DNA of 64,000 nucleotides, taken from contig NZ_CANMLT010000001.1 of the NCBI RefSeq assembly GCF_947498805.1, positions 124,001 through 188,000 on the forward strand. The letters run 5' to 3'. A program made the position numbers and the translations under genes. Origin of the DNA: an uncultured Tenacibaculum sp. Lineage in GTDB: Bacteria; Bacteroidota; Bacteroidia; Flavobacteriales; Flavobacteriaceae. Under the pieces are notes generated by a model. That model had not been told where the DNA came from and did no database searches. It saw only the letters and a program-made list of their open reading frames with translations. Below, piece by piece: positions 60,814 to 64,000 of the stretch; position 1 is the first letter of the stretch; each line of letters starts with the position of its first letter.

Positions 60814-61568
60814 TATTCTAAGTACTTTTTATCGTATAAAAATTCAGTAGCATATTCATGAATATCAATTAGTCCATCAGGAATATTTTGCCACAAGCGC
60901 ACTTGTACTTGTTTACCATCACAGAAAATATAGGTACTTGCTAAATCTGTAATTCTAGGATTGTCATAGACATCTTTAAATTCTGAGAAATTTGATTTTT
61001 CTATTTTTCCAACAAGTGCTTTTAACTCTTTGTCTGATAATTCAAATTCGTGCTTACCGCTTTTTAAAACATGCTCTTTTCCATTGAAAAAAGCTTTACC
61101 GTCTTTGTTAATATAAAAATCAAAGACAGGGCAATCTCCAAAACAAGCTGTTTTTTTAATTGATATCAATCTATTTTGTAATTCAGTTTTTAATTTACTG
61201 ATAACTTCTTCTTTACCGTCATTAACACTTTCAAAAACATTAGAATCCTCTAAGCGTTCTTTCCAAAAGTCCTTTTTGTCGACAGGAATGGTAACCAATC
61301 CAGAAACAACTCCTTTAGCTTCTAAGTCTATATCATCCCAAGAAAGTCCACTATTAATAATTAAAGCTTTAGCATCCTCAATTTGCTTCGGATTATTTAA
61401 TATCACGAGTAACTGATTGTCTTTCTTTTCTTCTTTCACAGGATCTGGAGTCTTGGATGTATTCGTTATTTCTTCTGATTGAATTTCTTCAACTGCATCT
61501 GGTTTTTCTTTTTTAGGACTACCACAGGTCATTGCTAAAAATAAAAGGCATAAGCTAAAATATTTCAT
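60813..61568 (-). CDS. DUF6438 domain lipoprotein, 251 aa
   Basis: A lipoprotein signal (MTCGSPKKEK, cysteine at about residue 15) is followed by a low-complexity charged linker, a segment resembling a small alpha/beta domain (LLVILNNPKQIEDAKALIIN), and a DUF6438-like domain from about residue 125: SIKKTACFGDCPVFDFYINK, DGKAFFNGKEHVLKSGKHEF, YDNPRITDLASTYIFCDG. DUF6438 has unknown function. First gene of a four-gene minus-strand operon with hydrolase, transglycosylase and small membrane protein. Confidence 0.85.
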   Translation of the reverse strand: MKYFSLCLLFLAMTCGSPKKEKPDAVEEIQSEEITNTSKTPDPVKEEKKDNQLLVILNNPKQIEDAKALIINSGLSWDDIDLEAKGVVSGLVTIPVDKKDFWKERLEDSNVFESVNDGKEEVISKLKTELQNRLISIKKTACFGDCPVFDFYINKDGKAFFNGKEHVLKSGKHEFELSDKELKALVGKIEKSNFSEFKDVYDNPRITDLASTYIFCDGKQVQVRLWQNIPDGLIDIHEYATEFLYDKKYLE

Positions 61569-61653
61569 AATAGGGTGATTTTGATTTTTTGTATTGAAGG
61601 GTCAATTTTTTGTTGAGACTAAAGTTACAGTTATTTCATACAAAAGCAAAAAG

Positions 61654-61677
61654 AAAAGCCCCTAAAATGGGGCTTTT
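61654..61677 (-). terminator. Terminator of mtaB
   Basis: AAAAGCCCC (61654-61662) pairs with GGGGCTTTT (61669-61677) around a six-base loop, 20 bases after the mtaB stop codon on the minus strand. Confidence 0.9.
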
Positions 61678-61697
61678 AACATATATTTTAATTGTTG

Positions 61698-63032
61698 TTA
61701 TGCAACAATAGAATCTTTTGCAAAATCAAATCGCACTAAGCCATCTTCATCAATTGTAGTTAAAGTAACTCTGTGTAAAGTATTTACTAATTCAGGATTC
61801 CAAGGAGTTTTAACTTTTACATAGTTTTCTGTAAACCCATGGATATATCCTTCCTTGTTTTCACTTTCAAATAAAACAGTTAAGGTGTTTCCTAATTGGC
61901 TTTCATAAAAAGCTCTACGCTTTTTAACAGATAAACCACGTAACATCTTACTACGTTTTGCACGAACATTTTTAGGAACAACTCCGTCCATGTCAACAGC
62001 CTCTGTATTTGGCCTTTCAGAATAGGTAAATACGTGTAAATATGAAATGTTTAAATCAGCTAAGTAGTTATAAGTTTCTAAGAATAATTCATCTGTTTCT
62101 CCTGGAAAACCAACAATAACATCTACACCAATACAAGCATGTGGCATTACCTCTTTTATCTTAGCAACTCTGTCGGTATATACTTTACGTAAATAACGAC
62201 GTTTCATTCTCTTTAATAAAGTATCACTACCTGATTGTAATGGAATATGAAAATGAGGTACAAAAGTATCTGAGTTCGCAACGAAATCGATTGTTTCGTC
62301 TTTTAATAAATTAGGCTCAATAGATGAAATACGTAAACGATGAATTCCTTCTACAGTATCTAATGTCTGTACTAATTCTAGGAAAGTATGCTCATGTCTT
62401 TTATTTCCAAATTCACCTTTACCATAGTCACCAATATTAACTCCTGTTAATACAATTTCTTTGATACCTTTTTCAGAAATTTCTTTAGCATTCTTTAAAA
62501 CATTTTCTAAAGTATCACTACGAGAAATACCACGAGCTAAAGGAATCGTACAATAAGTACATTTATAATCGCAACCATCTTGAACTTTTAAGAAAGCACG
62601 TGTACGATCACCAATAGAGTAGGCACCCACATATGAATCTGCTTCTTCAATTTCACAAGAGTGTACTTCACCAATATCATTCTTGGTTAAATCGTTGATA
62701 TAACTTGTTACATTAAATTTTTCGGTAGCACCTAAAACCAAATCTACACCATCAACAGCAGCTAATTCTTCCGGTTTTAACTGAGCGTAGCATCCAACTC
62801 CAATAACAAAAGCATTGTCGTTTTTCTTTAAAGCCGATTTAACAATAGTCTTAAAACGCTTGTCGGCATTATCCGTTACAGAACACGTATTAATTACATA
62901 TACATCTGCTTTTTCTTCAAACTCAACACGTTCAAAACCTTCATTTACAAAGTTTCTTGCAATCGTAGAAGTTTCAGAAAAATTTAATTTACAACCTAAA
63001 GTATAAAAAGCTACTTTTTTATCTGCATTCAT
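61698..63032 (-). CDS. mtaB: tRNA t6A37 C2-methylthiotransferase
   Basis: The 444-residue radical-SAM enzyme converts t6A37 to ms2t6A37. The N-terminal UPF0004 domain has KVAFYTLGCKLNFSETSTI with cysteines at GCKLN, INTCSVT and GVGCYAQ. The radical SAM cluster is CDYKCTYC, followed by the fragment IPLARGISRS, and a TRAM domain closes the protein (EGYIHGFTENYVKV). It completes t6A modification with the Sua5-like enzyme encoded elsewhere in this window, though not linked. Start at ATG giving MNADKKVAFYTLGC. Confidence 0.95.
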   Translation of the reverse strand: MNADKKVAFYTLGCKLNFSETSTIARNFVNEGFERVEFEEKADVYVINTCSVTDNADKRFKTIVKSALKKNDNAFVIGVGCYAQLKPEELAAVDGVDLVLGATEKFNVTSYINDLTKNDIGEVHSCEIEEADSYVGAYSIGDRTRAFLKVQDGCDYKCTYCTIPLARGISRSDTLENVLKNAKEISEKGIKEIVLTGVNIGDYGKGEFGNKRHEHTFLELVQTLDTVEGIHRLRISSIEPNLLKDETIDFVANSDTFVPHFHIPLQSGSDTLLKRMKRRYLRKVYTDRVAKIKEVMPHACIGVDVIVGFPGETDELFLETYNYLADLNISYLHVFTYSERPNTEAVDMDGVVPKNVRAKRSKMLRGLSVKKRRAFYESQLGNTLTVLFESENKEGYIHGFTENYVKVKTPWNPELVNTLHRVTLTTIDEDGLVRFDFAKDSIVA

Positions 63033-63161
63033 CTTTTCTCTATCCTAAATAAAAAACAAAAGCCTTGTACAAGTCTTTAATTTTTTAGAAGTTCGTATGG
63101 TATATTTAATATTCTATAAACTGCTTTACACAGTTTGAATTTGCAAAAGTACAATTAAAAG

Positions 63162-63662
63162 ATGATTTTTGAAACTGAAAGATTAGTAGTTAGAAAACTA
63201 AAACAAACTGATATTGAGGGGTTTTTCGAATTAGAAAGCAACCCTAAAGTATTACAGTATGCTACGGGGGAGGTAAAAACCAAAAAAGAATGTCAAACGG
63301 AGTTGGTTGAACTTATTAAAAAGTATGACAAAAAGGATAATGATTTTTGGATTTACACGATCGAAAGGAAATCAGATTTAGAATTCATAGGAACCTTAGC
63401 TTTAGTGAAGGATGATGAAGGGAATGACGAGATAGGGTATCGTTTTGTTGAACGATTTTGGGGAAATGGATATGCTACTGAAATCTGTGAAGGATTGATT
63501 CCGTATTGTAGGTCTATTGGAATGAAAAAGCTAATAGGTTGTGTAGTTGATGTAAATGTGGCTTCAGCAAAAATATTAGAGCGATATGGTTTTAAGGAAA
63601 TCGAAAAGTTTGTAAGTGATGATATTGGGTTGCCAGAAACAAAATATGAATTGATACTATGA
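63162..63662 (+). CDS. GNAT-family N-acetyltransferase (RimJ/RimL type)
   Basis: The 166-residue protein has the GNAT fold of the RimJ/RimL class: ETERLVVRKLKQTDIEGFF at the start, IGTLALVK, acetyl-CoA pyrophosphate loop RFWGNGYATEICEGLI and VNVASAKILERYGFKEI near the end. Substrate is unknown; the class modifies ribosomal proteins, amino acids or antibiotics. A TGAATTTG box, one mismatch from TAnnTTTG, ends 18 bases before the ATG. It overlaps the next gene by four bases. Confidence 0.92.
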   Translation: MIFETERLVVRKLKQTDIEGFFELESNPKVLQYATGEVKTKKECQTELVELIKKYDKKDNDFWIYTIERKSDLEFIGTLALVKDDEGNDEIGYRFVERFWGNGYATEICEGLIPYCRSIGMKKLIGCVVDVNVASAKILERYGFKEIEKFVSDDIGLPETKYELIL

Positions 63663-63976
63663 TTGTAGACCATTTAAAACCACCTTATTATGCAGTTATC
63701 TTTACAACCATAGTTACTGATACTTTGGAAGGATATGCTGAAACCGCAGAGAGAATGGAGGAATTGGCAAAACAGCAAAAGGGGTATTTAGGTATAGAAT
63801 CTGCGCGTGCTGAAATAGGTATAACAGTTTCATATTGGAAGAGTTTAGAAGCAATAGTAGAGTGGAAGAACAATGTAGAACATACGGAAGCTAGAAATTT
63901 AGGAAGAGAACAATGGTATAAAAAATACCAATTGAGAATTTGTAAAGTTGAACGAGAATACGGTTTTGAACAGTAG
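63659..63976 (+). CDS. Antibiotic biosynthesis monooxygenase-like protein
   Basis: The 105-residue protein has the ABM ferredoxin-like fold (PF03992): YYAVIFTTIVTDTLEGYAET, MEELAKQQKGYLGIESA, and VSYWKSLEAIVEWKNNVEH. These small dimeric haem or quinone-degrading-type proteins include IsdG-like enzymes; substrate cannot be told. ATGA overlap of four bases couples it to the acetyltransferase gene. The next gene would begin past the right edge. Confidence 0.9.
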   Translation: MIVDHLKPPYYAVIFTTIVTDTLEGYAETAERMEELAKQQKGYLGIESARAEIGITVSYWKSLEAIVEWKNNVEHTEARNLGREQWYKKYQLRICKVEREYGFEQ

Positions 63977-64000
63977 TTATTATGTACGCAGCGCTATCAA

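Noticed and set aside
63982..64000. ATG at 63982 as the start of a further gene
   Set aside because: Only six codons are visible before the window ends, so nothing can be supported.

Overview
This AT-rich window comes from the chromosome of a member of the Bacteroidota, almost certainly a marine Flavobacteriaceae; the look is Tenacibaculum-like, but the genus is inference. Support comes from two giant proteins with a type IX secretion type B sorting tail, a TonB-type outer membrane barrel with a carboxypeptidase-regulatory-like N-domain, a PUR/DUF3276 protein, the long Bacteroidota NusB, menaquinone genes, YbbR/DUF1573/YajC neighbours, near-absence of Shine-Dalgarno sequences, and repeated TAnnTTTG boxes (the Bacteroidota -7 promoter element). 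I see no rRNA, tRNA, CRISPR array, prophage or insertion sequence.

Layout. 1-7.3 kb: partial CBM9-like secreted protein, sucC, a secreted hypothetical protein, a LytTR/LytS two-component pair, and a divergent TonB-type receptor plus YceI protein. 7.3-16.9 kb: uvrB and two paralogous secreted type B-sorted proteins of 931 and 1512 residues that differ mainly in the number of internal ~110-residue repeats. 16.9-25.8 kb: ABC-2 exporter, OmpR-type regulator with its kinase, then coaE, ybbR-like, yajC, DUF1573, nusB and leucine dehydrogenase. 25.8-32.6 kb: MsbA-like exporter, PUR protein, isochorismate synthase/hydrolase/hotdog thioesterase operon, and divergently a pRiA4 ORF-3-like gene, Sua5/TsaC and a ceramidase-like membrane protein. 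32.6-35.6 kb: a small regulon-like unit, with two secreted proteins facing a membrane-spanning one-component regulator across three 10-bp direct repeats. 35.6-42 kb: GT2 glycosyltransferase, nucleotidyltransferase, lone HsdR_N-type nuclease domain, holA, Crp-family regulator, membrane protein, MtfA-like peptidase with a SEC-C tail, M28 peptidase. 42-50.3 kb: FecE/FecD-type importer parts, rdgB, membrane-bound XRE regulator, two serine hydrolases, rlmH, CDF transporter. 50.3-64 kb: nadC, M3 peptidase, pentapeptide protein, YihY, hisS, folE, cold-shock protein, ywbE, lytic transglycosylase operon, mtaB, GNAT and ABM proteins.

Most of the window is core housekeeping sequence in short operons. 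The parts I consider least explained are the 32.6-35.6 kb one-component unit with phased repeats, the recurrent TAnnTTTG box placed 4-5 bases before start codons (possible leaderless mRNAs), an 18-bp palindrome that provides back-to-back -7 boxes, the missing canonical start codon of the FecE-like gene, and a ten-copy heptanucleotide array directly before hisS.
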